45,510 nt of DNA from Solimonas sp. (GCA_030149365.1 JASBRP010000027.1:1-45510), one strand, 5' to 3'. Positions 1 to 11,923 are shown, counted from the first letter of the stretch. Numbers and translations: made by a program. Notes: generated from the sequence alone by a model not told the origin.

Positions 1-246
1 CAATACGTCCTCGGACCAGGGCATCTTCATGCCCAGGATCTTGGCGGAGTTGAACAGGCGCCGGGTGTGCTCTTCCAGGCGGAAGATCGCGGTGCCCTGG
101 GGGGTCTTGTAGGCGCGCACGCCCTCGAAGCAGCCCACGCCATAGTGCAGCGAGTAGGTCAGCACGTGGGTGGTGCACTCGCGCCAGGGCTTGAGTTCGC
201 CGTCGTACCAGATGAAGCCGTCGCGGTCGTTGAACGGGGTGCTCAT
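1..246 (-). CDS. ilvE: Branched-chain amino acid aminotransferase, N-terminal part (cut by window edge)
   Basis: This is the first 82 codons of a class IV PLP-dependent aminotransferase; the rest lies beyond the left edge. The start of the protein has the family pattern DGFIWYDGELKPW, then THVLTYSLHYGVGCFEGVRAY, then IFRLEEHTRRLFNSAKIL, which is typical of the small-domain N-terminus of IlvE. The enzyme interconverts Leu, Ile and Val with their 2-oxoacids using 2-oxoglutarate. It is the last visible gene of the minus-strand BCAA operon, 22 bp after scoB, so a catabolic role beside leucine dehydrogenase is likely. The catalytic lysine would lie outside the window and cannot be checked. A D-amino-acid aminotransferase or ADC lyase is a less likely alternative, because the FEGVRAY stretch is IlvE-like. 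Confidence 0.85.
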   Translation of the reverse strand, partial: MSTPFNDRDGFIWYDGELKPWRECTTHVLTYSLHYGVGCFEGVRAYKTPQGTAIFRLEEHTRRLFNSAKILGMKMPWSEDVL

Positions 247-268
247 GCTGCCTTGATCCTCTCTGAAG

Positions 269-907
<639 letters not shown>

Positions 908-908
908 G

Positions 909-1607
909 TCAGTTGCTCCGGATGGTGCGCTTTTCGATGCGCTTTTCGGGACGGGAGTTGAGCACCAGGCGCTTCACGTAGATGCCCGGGGTGTGGATCT
1001 GGTCGGGGTCGAGGCTGCCGTTCTCGACGATCTCCTCGACCTCGGCCACGCACATGCGGCTGGCGGTGGCGCACATGGGGTTGAAGTTGCGCGCGGTCTT
1101 GCGGAACACCAGGTTGCCGGCGCGGTCGGCCTTCCAGGCCTTCACCAGGGACACGTCGGCGCGCAGGCTGCGCTCCATGACGTACCAGTGGCCGTCGAAC
1201 TCGCGGGTTTCCTTGCCCTCGGCCACCAGGGTGCCGTAGCCGGTGCGGGTGTAGAAGGCGGGGATGCCGGCGCCGCCGGCGCGCAGCTTCTCAGCCAGGG
1301 TGCCCTGCGGGGTGAACTCCAGCTCCAGCTCGCCCGCCAGGTACTGGCGCTCGAATTCCTTGTTCTCGCCGACGTAGGACGAGATCATCTTGCGGACCTG
1401 GCGCGTCTCCAGCAGCTTGCCGAGGCCGAAGCCGTCGACACCCGCGTTGTTGGAGATCACGGTGAGGTCACGCGCGCCGCTGTCGCGCAGTGCGTCGATC
1501 AGTGCTTCCGGGATGCCGCAGAGGCCGAAGCCACCGACGGCGAGCGTCATGCCGTCCTTGACCAGGCCGGCCAAGGCGTCCTGCGCTGAGGGGTACAGCT
1601 TGTCCAT
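909..1607 (-). CDS. scoA: 3-oxoacid CoA-transferase, subunit A
   Basis: The 232-residue protein is the alpha subunit of the same CoA-transferase. It begins [19 protein letters not shown], followed by the glycine-rich CoA-binding segment [19 protein letters not shown], and carries [16 protein letters not shown] and [19 protein letters not shown]. The ATG at 1607 gives the family length; a longer frame extends upstream but has no homologous content. The 100 bp between the E2 stop and this start hold no gene and contain short GC-rich dyads, so an internal transcript boundary is possible. Subunits A and B transfer CoA from succinyl-CoA to acetoacetate in the cytoplasm, which allows use of leucine-derived ketone bodies. 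Confidence 0.92.
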   Translation of the reverse strand: MDKLYPSAQDALAGLVKDGMTLAVGGFGLCGIPEALIDALRDSGARDLTVISNNAGVDGFGLGKLLETRQVRKMISSYVGENKEFERQYLAGELELEFTPQGTLAEKLRAGGAGIPAFYTRTGYGTLVAEGKETREFDGHWYVMERSLRADVSLVKAWKADRAGNLVFRKTARNFNPMCATASRMCVAEVEEIVENGSLDPDQIHTPGIYVKRLVLNSRPEKRIEKRTIRSN

Positions 1608-1707
1608 GTCAGCCCCGCTGAGCGTTGATGAAGAAAGCCGGAACGTCCTGGAGGACGCCCCGGCAAATTCCCGGCGACGAGGTGCCGGGGAGGAGAAGCG
1701 GCGCCGA

Positions 1708-2955
1708 TCAGGGCATGAACAGCGTCGCCGGATGTTCGAGCAGGCTCTTGATGGCCTGAATGAACTCGGCGGCATCATAGCCGTCCACGATCCGATGGTC
1801 GAAGGAGGAGGACAGGTTCATCATCAGCCGCGGGACCACGACCCCGTCGCGGATCATGGGGCGCAGGACCATCTTGTTGACCCCGACGATCGCCACTTCC
1901 GGGGCGTTGATCACCGGGGTGGAGGCGATGCCGCCCATGGTGCCGAGGCTGGTGATGGTGATGGTGGAGCCGGTCAGCTCCTCGCGCTTGGCCTTGCCGG
2001 CACGGGCGGCCTCGGCCAGGCGGCGGATCTCGGAGCCCGAGCCCCAGAGGTCCAGGCGCTCGGCGTGGTGCACCACCGGCACGACCAGGCCCTGGGGGGT
2101 CTGGGCGGCGATGCCGACGTGCGAGGCGGAGTGGCGGTAGAGCACGCCGGCCTCGTCGTCGTAGTTGGAGTTGATCTGCGGGAAGCGCGGGCGCAGCTTG
2201 ACCAGGGCCTGCATCAGGAAGGGCAGGACGGTGAGCTTGCCGCGGGTCTTGCCATGCTGCTCGTTGAGGTGCTGGCGCAGCGCCTCCAGCTCGGTGACGT
2301 CCACCTCCTCCACGTAGGCGAAGTGGGGGATGCGCTGCTTGGAGCGCTGCATGGCCTCGGCGATCTTGCGGCGCATGCCGATGATGCGGACGGCCTCGAC
2401 GGCGTCGCCTGCGGGCGGCAGCGCCGCCGTGGCGGCAGGGGCGGGCCGCGACAGGGCGGCCTGCACGTCGTCGCGCAGGATGCGACCGCGCGGGCCGCTG
2501 CCGGCGACGCGGGTGAGGTCCACGCCCATCTCACGGGCCAGCTTGCGTACGGCCGGGGAGGTCTGGGGCTTTTCGTTGACCACCGGGGCGGGTGCCGCGG
2601 CGACCGGTGCCGGTGCCGGAGCTGCAGCGACCGCGGCGACTGCCGGCGTGGCGGCCTTGGCGGTGGCCGGGGCCGGCGCGGCCGCAGGGGCCTCGGCGGC
2701 GGGGGCGGCAGCGCCCTCGGTGTCGATCACCACCAGCACGGCGCCGACGGCGATCTTGTCGCCGGGCTGGCCGCGCAGTTCCACGATGCGGCCGGTGACG
2801 GGGGAGGGGATCTCGACCGCGGCCTTCTCGGTCAGCATGTCGACCAGGGCCTGGTCTTCCTTGACCATCTCGCCGACGGCGACGCGCCAGGTGGCGATCT
2901 CGGATTCGGCGATGCCCTCGCCGACGTCGGGCAGCTTGAAGTTGTAGTGACCCAT
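1708..2955 (-). CDS. bkdB: Branched-chain 2-oxoacid dehydrogenase E2 (lipoamide acyltransferase)
   Basis: The 415-residue protein has the standard E2 layout. A single lipoyl domain spans about residues 1-78, with the lipoyl lysine at residue 44 in [11 protein letters not shown]. An Ala/Pro-rich hinge follows at about 83-125, then a peripheral subunit-binding domain at about 131-165 ([28 protein letters not shown]). The C-terminal acyltransferase domain ends with the catalytic motif [10 protein letters not shown]. It forms the complex core and transfers the branched acyl group to CoA. The ATG at 2955 lies 2 bp after the E1-beta stop codon. This is the only E2 gene in the window although two E1 pairs are present, and the E3 gene is absent, so E3 must come from elsewhere in the genome. 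Confidence 0.95.
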   Translation of the reverse strand: MGHYNFKLPDVGEGIAESEIATWRVAVGEMVKEDQALVDMLTEKAAVEIPSPVTGRIVELRGQPGDKIAVGAVLVVIDTEGAAAPAAEAPAAAPAPATAKAATPAVAAVAAAPAPAPVAAAPAPVVNEKPQTSPAVRKLAREMGVDLTRVAGSGPRGRILRDDVQAALSRPAPAATAALPPAGDAVEAVRIIGMRRKIAEAMQRSKQRIPHFAYVEEVDVTELEALRQHLNEQHGKTRGKLTVLPFLMQALVKLRPRFPQINSNYDDEAGVLYRHSASHVGIAAQTPQGLVVPVVHHAERLDLWGSGSEIRRLAEAARAGKAKREELTGSTITITSLGTMGGIASTPVINAPEVAIVGVNKMVLRPMIRDGVVVPRLMMNLSSSFDHRIVDGYDAAEFIQAIKSLLEHPATLFMP

Positions 2956-2957
2956 CT

Positions 2958-3970
2958 TTAGTTCTCCATCACGCTCTTGAGTGCGTGCACGACACGCTTG
3001 GGGCCGGGGAAATACTTCCATTCCAGCGCATGCGGGTAGGGGGTGTCCCAACCCGTGACGCGGCGGATCGGGGCTTCCAGGCTGTGGAAGCAGTGTTCCT
3101 GCACGAGCTGGCCCAGCTCGGCGCCGAAGCCGGAGGTGCGGCTGGCTTCGTGCGCGATCACGCAGCGACCGGTGCGCGCCACCGAGGCGGTGATGGTCTC
3201 GACGTCGATCGGGAACAGCGAACGCAGGTCGATGACCTCGGCGTCGATGCCGGACTCCTCGACCGCGGCCAGGCAGACGTGGACCATGGTGCCGTAGGTC
3301 AGCACGGTGCAGGCCTTGCCGGGCCGCACGATGGAGGCCTTGCCCAGCTCGATGCGATAGTAGTCGTCCGGCACTTCGCCCGCCGGATGGCTGGCCCAGG
3401 GCTGCAGCGGACGGTCGTGGTGGCCGTCGAAGGGCCCGTTGTAGAGACGCTTGGGCTCGAGGAAGATCACCGGATCGTTGTCCTCGATGGCGGCGATCAG
3501 CAGGCCCTTGGCGTCGTAGGGTGTCGACGGCATCACGGTCTTGAGGCCGGAGATGTGGGTGAAGATCGACTCCGGGCTCTGGCTGTGGGTCTGGCCGCCG
3601 TGGATGCCGCCGCCGCAGGGCGAGCGCACGGTGATCGGGGCCCAGAACTCGCCGGCCGAGCGGTAGCGCAGGCGCGAGGCCTCCGATACCAGCTGGTCGA
3701 AGGCCGGCAGGATGTAGTCGGCGAACTGGATTTCCACCACCGGACGCAGGCCGTAGGCGCCCATGCCGACCGCGGTGGCGACGATGCCGCCCTCGGCGAT
3801 GGGGGCGTCGAAGACGCGCTGGCGGCCGTGCTTGGCCTGCAGGCCGGCCGTGCAGCGGAACACGCCGCCGAAGTAGCCGACATCCTCGCCGAAGACCAGG
3901 ACGTTGGGGTCACGCGTCAGCATGACGTCCATCGCCGAATTCAGCGCCTGTACCATGTTCATGCTGCTCA

Positions 3971-3971
<1 letters not shown>
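2958..3971 (-). CDS. bkdA2: Branched-chain 2-oxoacid dehydrogenase E1 subunit beta (copy 1)
   Basis: The 337-residue protein is the beta subunit of the thiamine-diphosphate-dependent E1 component. It has VLVFGEDVGYFGGVFRCT near residues 24-41, the cofactor-activating glutamate at residue 60 in DAPIAEGGIV, and the C-terminal transketolase domain with EVIDLRSLFPID. Length matches the family. Its ATG overlaps the E1-alpha stop by one base (TGATG), so expression of the alpha2beta2 tetramer is coupled. The complex decarboxylates the 2-oxoacids of Leu, Ile and Val. A close paralogue is encoded at 16930-17943. Confidence 0.95.
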
Positions 3972-6299
<2,328 letters not shown>

Positions 6300-6453
6300 G
6301 TTCCCCTCCGCGCCCGGTGGATTTCCAGGGCGATTTCTGATGGGAACAGTTTACGGATAAATCTGCGGAATATTGTTCTTTAGTTGCATGTTGTTAACTT
6401 AAACACGGAACGATAAAGATCAAATTAGTCAAAATATCAGAACATCGTTCCCT
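6300..6453 (-). promoter_or_regulatory. Promoter region of the BCAA operon with an inverted repeat
   Basis: This non-coding stretch is strikingly AT-rich compared with its surroundings and lies directly upstream of leucine dehydrogenase. GGAACGAT at 6407-6414 and its exact reverse complement ATCGTTCC at 6444-6451 are separated by 29 bp. Further GGAACA/GTTCT-like half sites occur at 6342-6349 and 6374-6379. The spacing (centres 37 bp apart) suits an oligomeric regulator such as an Lrp-type protein binding successive turns. Which regulator binds, and the exact -35/-10, cannot be decided by eye. Confidence 0.5.
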
Positions 6454-7200
6454 TCATGATCGATCTGTTTTCTGGCGCTGGCGGGCGGCGGTGCCGGGCC
6501 CCAGGTGGTTCAGGCGGACGCGGATGAATTCAATGTGGCCGGCGGCGATCTGTCCGGCGGCTTCGGCGTCGCGGGCCAGGATCGCCTGCACCAGCAGGCG
6601 ATGCTGCCGCTGCACTTGCCCGAGCAGTTCCGCGTCGTCGTCGTGCCCGATCAGCGACAGCTCCATGTGCTCGTGCAGCATCTTGTGCATGGAGCGCATC
6701 AGGTAGCCGTAGACGGGGTTGTGCGTGGCGTCGGCGATGCTGTGATGCAGGGCGAGGTCGGCGCGCATGCGCTGCTGGCGGTCCCTGGCGGAGAAGGCCA
6801 GATGCACGGCCGCTTCGGCGTCCTGCAGGCGCTGTCGATCGCGGGCGTCGTGGCGCTCCGCCGCCAGTTCCGCGGAACGTCGTTCCAGCATGTGGCGGAA
6901 TTCCAGCAGGTGAGCCTGCAGGTCCGGATGGCGGCGCGACAGGTCGGCCCAGATCGAGCTGCCGACCTGCTGCGAGATGTCGTTGAGGAAGGTGCCCCGT
7001 CCGTGCCGGCGCGTCAGGATGCCCTTGGCCACGAGCATGCTGATGCCTTCGCGGATGATGGGGCGCGAGTAGCCCCACTGCGCGGCAAGTTCGCGCTCGG
7101 AGGGAACGGCCTCGCCCGGGCGGATTTCGCCTTTCTGGATGGCGCGTTCCAGGCGGTTGGCGACGGTCTGCGGACCGCTGCGGCCTTCGGACAATTCCAT
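6454..7200 (-). CDS. GntR-family (FadR/LldR subfamily) transcriptional regulator
   Basis: The 248-residue protein has an N-terminal winged helix-turn-helix at about residues 10-72. It carries the GntR signature PSERELAAQWGYSRPIIREG, and the wing ends in RRHGRGTFL. An all-helical FCD ligand domain covers about 90-225, with HHSIADATHNPVY holding likely metal/carboxylate ligands. This subfamily senses organic acids such as lactate, glycolate or pyruvate. The gene is divergent from an FMN-dependent hydroxyacid dehydrogenase, and a perfect TGGT-N3-ACCA site lies 13 bp before its own ATG. It is therefore probably an autoregulated, LldR-like controller of that gene, and perhaps also of the BCAA operon behind it. 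Confidence 0.9.
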   Translation of the reverse strand: MELSEGRSGPQTVANRLERAIQKGEIRPGEAVPSERELAAQWGYSRPIIREGISMLVAKGILTRRHGRGTFLNDISQQVGSSIWADLSRRHPDLQAHLLEFRHMLERRSAELAAERHDARDRQRLQDAEAAVHLAFSARDRQQRMRADLALHHSIADATHNPVYGYLMRSMHKMLHEHMELSLIGHDDDAELLGQVQRQHRLLVQAILARDAEAAGQIAAGHIEFIRVRLNHLGPGTAARQRQKTDRS

Positions 7201-7213
7201 GGACAGCTCCGTC

Positions 7214-7224
7214 TGGTCAGACCA
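7214..7224. promoter_or_regulatory. Probable GntR operator
   Basis: TGGTCAGACCA is a perfect 11-bp palindrome in the gap between the divergent regulator and hydroxyacid dehydrogenase genes. FadR-subfamily regulators such as PdhR and LldR are known to bind TGGT-N3-ACCA cores. It lies 13 bp from the regulator start and about 70 bp from the dehydrogenase start, so one bound dimer could control both promoters. Confidence 0.65.
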
Positions 7225-7292
7225 CCGTAGCAGCTTTTCGGGTCGCTCAACAGACTGGCTGCCATCAATCTTGGGCCGGGGAGGAGAGACCG

Positions 7293-8486
7293 TTGAGCCT
7301 GAAGCGCTGCTACAACATCGAGGATCTGCGCGAGCGTGCGCGTCGCAAGCTGCCGGCGCCGATGTTCCACTATATCGACGGCGGCGCCGACGACGAGTGG
7401 ACCCTGAACCGCAACACCCAGGCCTTCGACGACTACCAGTTGTTGCCGAGCTACCTGCAGGACGTGTCCAGCGTGGACATGCGGACGCGCGTGCTGGGCT
7501 GCGAGCTGGAGATGCCGCTGTTCCTGGGGCCCACGGGCATGTCGCGCCTGTTTCATCACGGCAAGGAACTGGCCGCGGCCCGCGCGGCGGCGAAGCACGG
7601 GACGCTCTACAGCCTGTCGACGATGGCGACGACCCGGCTCGAGGACGTGGCCGCGGCCACCGCGGGGCCCAAGATGTTCCAGGTTTACATCTTCAAGGAC
7701 CGCGAGCTGACCAAGGAGCTGGTGCAGCGCTGCCGCCAGGCCGGCTACCAGGCACTTTGCCTGACGGTGGACACGGCGGTGGCCGGCAATCGCGAGCGCG
7801 ATCGCGTCCACGGTATGACCATTCCGCCGAGCCTGTCGCTGAAATCCTTCCTCAGCTTTGCCGGCAGTTTCGACTGGGTGTTCAACTTCCTGCGCGATCC
7901 GGATTTCCGCTTGGCCAACGTCACGCACCGCGTGGACGCACTGGGTGGCGGCGCCATGGGCGTGATCGAGTACGTCAACAGCCAGTTCGACCGCAGCGTC
8001 TCCTGGGACGATGCCGCCTGGCTGGCGGAGCTCTGGGGCGGGCCCTTCGTGATCAAGGGCATGAGCACGGTGGAGGATGCGCGCCGGGCGGTGTCGATCG
8101 GCGCCAGTGCGGCGATGCTGTCGAATCACGGCGGGCGGCAGCTCGATGGCTGCGTGGCGCCCATCGATACGCTGCGGCCGATCCGCGAGGCGGTCGGCGA
8201 CAAGCTGGAGCTGATCGTGGACGGCGGCGTACGCCGCGGGACCCATGTGCTCAAGGCGCTGGCGCTGGGCGCCGACGCCTGCTCCATCGGCCGCGCCTAC
8301 CTCTACGGCCTGGCGGCGGGAGGCGAGGCGGGTGTCGACCGTGCGCTGACGCTGCTGCGCGAGGAGATCGCTCGCGGGCTGGGCTTGCTGGGCTGCCGCT
8401 CGGTAGCGGAACTGGGTCCCCGCCATGTGGAGCGCCTGTCGGCGCCGGAGCTCATGGCCCAGGCTGCCCTGCGGAGGGTTGCATGA
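7293..8486 (+). CDS. lldD: FMN-dependent alpha-hydroxy-acid dehydrogenase (L-lactate dehydrogenase type)
   Basis: The 397-residue protein has the (beta/alpha)8 flavin fold of the lactate/glycolate/mandelate oxidising family. Catalytic residues are visible as Lys255 (FVIKGM) and His279 with Arg282 (SNHGGRQLDG). FMN-phosphate binding is provided by VDGGVRRGTHVLKALALGA. The TTG start at 7293 is chosen because GGGGAGGAG lies just before it and no suitable ATG exists. It oxidises an L-2-hydroxy acid, feeding electrons to the respiratory chain. L-lactate is the default guess from the adjacent GntR gene; mandelate or another 2-hydroxyacid, including branched 2-hydroxyacids, is also possible. Confidence 0.88.
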   Translation: MSLKRCYNIEDLRERARRKLPAPMFHYIDGGADDEWTLNRNTQAFDDYQLLPSYLQDVSSVDMRTRVLGCELEMPLFLGPTGMSRLFHHGKELAAARAAAKHGTLYSLSTMATTRLEDVAAATAGPKMFQVYIFKDRELTKELVQRCRQAGYQALCLTVDTAVAGNRERDRVHGMTIPPSLSLKSFLSFAGSFDWVFNFLRDPDFRLANVTHRVDALGGGAMGVIEYVNSQFDRSVSWDDAAWLAELWGGPFVIKGMSTVEDARRAVSIGASAAMLSNHGGRQLDGCVAPIDTLRPIREAVGDKLELIVDGGVRRGTHVLKALALGADACSIGRAYLYGLAAGGEAGVDRALTLLREEIARGLGLLGCRSVAELGPRHVERLSAPELMAQAALRRVA

Positions 8487-8512
8487 TGCAAGGCTGCCCC
8501 GCGCTGTCTACC

Positions 8513-9007
8513 TCAGTCGCTGTCGGCATCCGCCGTGGTGGCCCTGGGCGTCAGGCGCGTGGTGTAGACCGGCTGGCTCATCGAGATGGAGGAGTTGATC
8601 TCCTGCACGCCGTCGATCTGCGAGATCTTCTGCCAGACGAAGTGCTCGTACTCCTCGATGTCCGCCACCAGGATCTTCAGCAGGAAGTCCATGTGGCCCA
8701 TCAGCGTATGGCACTCCACCACCTGCGGGTATCCGCTGATGTCGTCGATGAAGCGCGGCAGCACGTCGCGGTTGTGGCGTGCCATCTTGATGAAGGCGAA
8801 CACCATGACGCCGGCGCCGATCTTGCGGTGATCGAGGATCGCCACGCGGTGGCGGATCACGCCCTTGTCGGTGAGCCGCTGGATGCGTCTCCAGACCACG
8901 GTCTTGGACGAGCCGATGCGCTCGGCGATGGTGCCGATGGGCGTGGTCACGTCTTCCTGGAGGATGTCGAGGATACGCACGTCCATGGAGTCGAGCCTGG
9001 GAGACAT
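8513..9007 (-). CDS. Lrp/AsnC-family transcriptional regulator (copy 1)
   Basis: The 164-residue protein starts with MSPRLDSMDVRILDILQEDV. A helix-turn-helix follows at about 22-50 (IAERIGSSKTVVWRRIQRL), then an effector domain of ferredoxin-like fold (PQVVECHTLMGHMDFLLKI). The ATG at 9007 is chosen for family length; the frame runs further upstream without homologous content. Regulators of this family (for example BkdR of Pseudomonas) sense leucine or other amino acids and control BCAA dehydrogenase genes, so it is a good candidate for the operon to its left. It is a paralogue of the protein at 15046-15516, which sits next to the second E1 pair. Confidence 0.9.
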   Translation of the reverse strand: MSPRLDSMDVRILDILQEDVTTPIGTIAERIGSSKTVVWRRIQRLTDKGVIRHRVAILDHRKIGAGVMVFAFIKMARHNRDVLPRFIDDISGYPQVVECHTLMGHMDFLLKILVADIEEYEHFVWQKISQIDGVQEINSSISMSQPVYTTRLTPRATTADADSD

Positions 9008-9264
9008 TGTTCCGCCTGCTTCTGTGATGGATTGGAATGCTGTCTTTATTCTAAGATGAATTCCAGGCCTTTGATCCGCCCAAAATTGTTGCATTGCAGC
9101 GAACGACTGCACCACGAATGTTCAGTCGCCCGCTTCGAAATTGTGCATGTTTAGGTATAACCACCTATTTGATTGTGGATGTACTTCAAAGGGAAATAAT
9201 TCCAGCAAGCCGCTTGTAAACTGGCTTTTGTTCGGTAGCGCAAAAAGATTATTCGGAGGAAGAA
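9008..9264. promoter_or_regulatory. Divergent intergenic region between Lrp-type gene and TonB operon
   Basis: This 257-bp stretch carries no gene and is the longest non-coding gap in the window apart from the right end. The part from about 9040 to 9260 is AT-rich, with several short A/T runs that could hold promoters in both directions. A good ribosome binding site, CGGAGGA at 9254-9260, precedes the first gene of the TonB operon. I could not assign a convincing -35/-10 pair or a regulator site by eye. Confidence 0.45.
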
Positions 9265-9267
9265 GTG

Positions 9268-10017
9268 ATGCTGTTCATGAACAAGCGTGTGGCGGCGATG
9301 CTGGCTACCGTGCTGTGGTCCGGTCTCGCACCGGCCGCGACGGTCTCCGACGTCAATAAGTCCGGTGGCCAGTGGCTGGTAGCCCAGGCCGATTCCCAGA
9401 AGCGGGTGGACGGCCTGGCCGACCAGCGGCGCGACCTGTCGAGCGACTACCGCACGACGCTGCGCGAGACCGAAGGCCTGAAACTCTACCTGCAGCAGCT
9501 GCGCGCGCAGCTGCAGTCGCAGCAGCAGGAAATGGCCGCGATCCGCCAGGAATCGCAGGAACTGGATCGCACCAATATCGAGATCCAGCCGCTGATGCTG
9601 CGGATGCTGGAGTCCGTCGATCAGTTCGTGCAGCTGGACGTGCCGTTCCTGAAGGAGGAGCGCGTCGCACGTGTTGCCCGCCTCAAGGAAATGATGCCGC
9701 GCGCCGACGTCACCGTGTCGGAGAAGTATCGCCGCATCGTCGAGGCCTACCAGATCGAAATGGAATACGGCCGCACCATCGAAGCCTACAAGGGCAAGCT
9801 GGCCGACAAGGAAGTGGATTTCCTGCGCGTGGGGCGCGTGGGGCTGTTCTACCAGACCCCGGATGGCAAGGACACTGGCTATTGGGATCGCGAGAAGAAG
9901 GACTGGGTGGCCGACGGCGGTTACGCCGAAGGTGTCACCGAGGGTCTGAAGGTCGCCAAGAAGCAGACCTCTCCGAACCTGCTGATCGTTCCCATCCAGG
10001 CTGCCGCGAGCAAGTAA
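9268..10017 (+). CDS. DUF3450 periplasmic protein of a TonB energy-transduction system
   Basis: The 249-residue protein has a cleavable signal peptide (about residues 1-24, ending LAPAA). A long helical/coiled-coil segment from about 45 to 100 is rich in Gln and Glu (LQQLRAQLQSQQQEM). It has the conserved C-terminal region of DUF3450 proteins with FLRVGRVGLFYQTPDGK and YWD. Such proteins regularly head operons that encode TtpC-type TonB systems; a structural or regulatory periplasmic role is assumed but not proven. The ATG at 9268 is preferred to the GTG 3 bp upstream because of better spacing from the CGGAGGA site. It lies 3 bp before the next gene. Confidence 0.85.
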   Translation: MLFMNKRVAAMLATVLWSGLAPAATVSDVNKSGGQWLVAQADSQKRVDGLADQRRDLSSDYRTTLRETEGLKLYLQQLRAQLQSQQQEMAAIRQESQELDRTNIEIQPLMLRMLESVDQFVQLDVPFLKEERVARVARLKEMMPRADVTVSEKYRRIVEAYQIEMEYGRTIEAYKGKLADKEVDFLRVGRVGLFYQTPDGKDTGYWDREKKDWVADGGYAEGVTEGLKVAKKQTSPNLLIVPIQAAASK

Positions 10018-10020
10018 GCC

Positions 10021-11397
10021 ATGAACCTGAAGAATCTCACCGCTGCCCTGGTTCTGGGCGTCATCAGCCTGCCGGCCCTGGCCCAGGCCCCCGCCCAGGC
10101 GACCGCCAAGAGCCTCGACGAACTGCTCGAGCAGGTCCGCACCGCCGATTCGCGCGATGCCAAGGCCAATGCCGAGCGCGAAGCCCGCTTCGCCGCCGCC
10201 CGCGACCAGCAGCAGAAGCTGCTGGCCGAGGCCAATGCCGAGAAGACGGCCCTGGAAAACCAGGCGGCGGCGCTCGCCAAGCAGTTCGAAGACAACGACC
10301 GCCTGATCGGCGAACTGACCCAGGCCCGCGACATCAAGGCCGGCAACCTCGGCGAACTGTTCGGCGTGATGCGCCAGACGGCCGGCGATTTTGCCACCGT
10401 CGCCCGCAACAGCATGCTCACCGCCCAGTTCCCGGACCGCGTCGCGCAGATCGACCGCCTGGCGCAGACCAAGACCATGCCGCCGATGGAAGACCTCAAC
10501 CGCTTCTGGTTCGAGATGCAGCGTGAAATGACCGAAGGCGGCAAGGTCACCCGCATCCAGGCCAAGGTCACGGCGCCGGACGGTTCGCAGTCCGACAAGA
10601 CGGTCCTGCGCGTCGGTCCCTTCGTCGCGATTTCCGAAGGCCGCTTCCTGGAATACAGCATGGGTGGCAACGGCTTCGCCACGCCGCCCAAGCAGCCGCC
10701 TTCCAAGTTCGGCAACGTCGCCGAGGACTTCGAGGAAGAGGGCAGCGGCTACCACGCCATGGTGGTCGACCCGACCCGCGGCGTGCTGCTGAACCTGTTC
10801 TCGCAGCGCCCGGACATGATGCAGCGCATCGTCGAAGGCGAATCGGTGAACTGGCTGATCCTGGGCATCGGCCTGATCGGCACGATCATCGCCATCTACC
10901 AGTTCGGCTACCTGATGATGACCAACGCCAAGGTCAACCGCCAGTTGGCGAACCTCAACAACCTGTCGGCCGACAACCCGCTGGGCCGCGTCCTGCTCGC
11001 CTTCAAGGGCAACAACGCCCCGGCCAACGCCGAGGACTCCGAGGTCATCGAACTGCGCGTGTCCGAAGCCGTGCTCAAGGAACTGCCGCCGCTGGAGCGC
11101 GGCCAGTCCTTCCTCAAGCTCGGCGTCGCCGCCGGCCCGCTGCTGGGCCTGGTGGGTACCGTCGTCGGCATGATCCACACCTTCCAGGTCATCACCGAGT
11201 CCGGCTCGGGCGACCCGAAGCTGATGGCTGCCGGTATCTCCATGGCCATGATCGCCACCTTGCTGGGCCTGGGCATCGCCATCCCGCTGCTGTTCGCCAA
11301 CAGCGCCCTGCAGAGCCGCTCCAAGCGCCTGATCCAGATCCTCGACGAGCAGAGCACCGGCCTGCTGGCCGAGCTGATCGAGAAGCGTCGTGCCTGA
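10021..11397 (+). CDS. TtpC-like long ExbB (MotA/TolQ/ExbB proton channel with periplasmic extension)
   Basis: The 458-residue protein begins with a signal peptide (1-22, ending ALAQ). A periplasmic coiled-coil region follows at about 30-110, then a soluble domain to about 270. The channel part has membrane helices at about 277-299, 364-390 and 403-430. The MotA/TolQ/ExbB core is visible as LGVAAGPLLGLVGTVVGMIHTF and AAGISMAMIATLLGLGIAIP. TtpC of Vibrio TonB2 systems has this extended architecture and is needed, in addition to a short ExbB, for TonB2 function. Its stop overlaps the next gene by 8 bp, so the two ExbB-type proteins are probably co-translated and co-assembled in the inner membrane. 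Confidence 0.9.
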   Translation: MNLKNLTAALVLGVISLPALAQAPAQATAKSLDELLEQVRTADSRDAKANAEREARFAAARDQQQKLLAEANAEKTALENQAAALAKQFEDNDRLIGELTQARDIKAGNLGELFGVMRQTAGDFATVARNSMLTAQFPDRVAQIDRLAQTKTMPPMEDLNRFWFEMQREMTEGGKVTRIQAKVTAPDGSQSDKTVLRVGPFVAISEGRFLEYSMGGNGFATPPKQPPSKFGNVAEDFEEEGSGYHAMVVDPTRGVLLNLFSQRPDMMQRIVEGESVNWLILGIGLIGTIIAIYQFGYLMMTNAKVNRQLANLNNLSADNPLGRVLLAFKGNNAPANAEDSEVIELRVSEAVLKELPPLERGQSFLKLGVAAGPLLGLVGTVVGMIHTFQVITESGSGDPKLMAAGISMAMIATLLGLGIAIPLLFANSALQSRSKRLIQILDEQSTGLLAELIEKRRA

Positions 11398-11914
11398 GAT
11401 CCTGCTCGCCCCGTTCCATGCGGTCAGCCAGCTGACCATCGCCGGCGGGCCGTTCGTGATGTGGATCCTGGTGGCCGGTGTCCTGATGTGGACGCTGATC
11501 TTCGAGCGGTTGTGGTTTTTCCGGGCGCATTTCGCCGGCATGACCAACAACCTGCTCGGAGAGTGGCAGGGCAGGCCGGAGCATCAGTCCTGGATATCCC
11601 ACCAGATTCGCGCGGCCATGATCTCGCGGCTCAACGGCGCCATGTCCGAGAACATGCCGGTGCTCAAGGTGCTGATCCCCATGTGCCCGCTGCTGGGCCT
11701 GGTGGGCACCGTGCACGGCATGCTCGAGGTGTTCGACTCCATGTCGATCCTCGGCTCGGCCGACGCCAGAACGATGGCGTCCGGCGTGTCCAAGGCCATG
11801 AACTGCACGATGACGGGCTTGGCGGTGAGTGTCACCGGTATGTATCCGGTGTTCTATTTCCAGTCGAAGATCCGCAAGCAGACCGAGCTGCTGGCCGATC
11901 GCTTCAGCTTCTAG
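11390..11914 (+). CDS. exbB: ExbB-type proton channel protein (short form)
   Basis: The 174-residue protein is a compact MotA/TolQ/ExbB protein with three membrane helices (about 20-38, 92-115 and 130-155). The channel signature KVLIPMCPLLGLVGTVHGM is followed by SGVSKAMNCTMTGLAVSV. The start is GTG at 11390, inside the end of the long ExbB gene. With ExbD it converts proton motive force to mechanical energy for TonB. Two ExbB types plus two ExbD types in one operon suggest a hetero-oligomeric motor. Confidence 0.93.
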   Translation: MPEILLAPFHAVSQLTIAGGPFVMWILVAGVLMWTLIFERLWFFRAHFAGMTNNLLGEWQGRPEHQSWISHQIRAAMISRLNGAMSENMPVLKVLIPMCPLLGLVGTVHGMLEVFDSMSILGSADARTMASGVSKAMNCTMTGLAVSVTGMYPVFYFQSKIRKQTELLADRFSF

Positions 11915-11923
11915 GAATCTTCC

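Noticed and set aside
8460..8512. Short palindrome TTGCATGATGCAA and repeated AGGCTGCCC at the end of the hydroxyacid dehydrogenase gene
   Set aside because: Too short and without T-run; could arise by chance in the coding sequence and does not resemble a terminator.
9151..11550. Very long open frame (799 codons) on the minus strand opposite the DUF3450 and TtpC genes
   Set aside because: It is a shadow of high-GC coding on the plus strand. Its composition is His/Asp/Gln-rich without any domain, and the plus-strand genes have signal peptides, operon spacing and family motifs.
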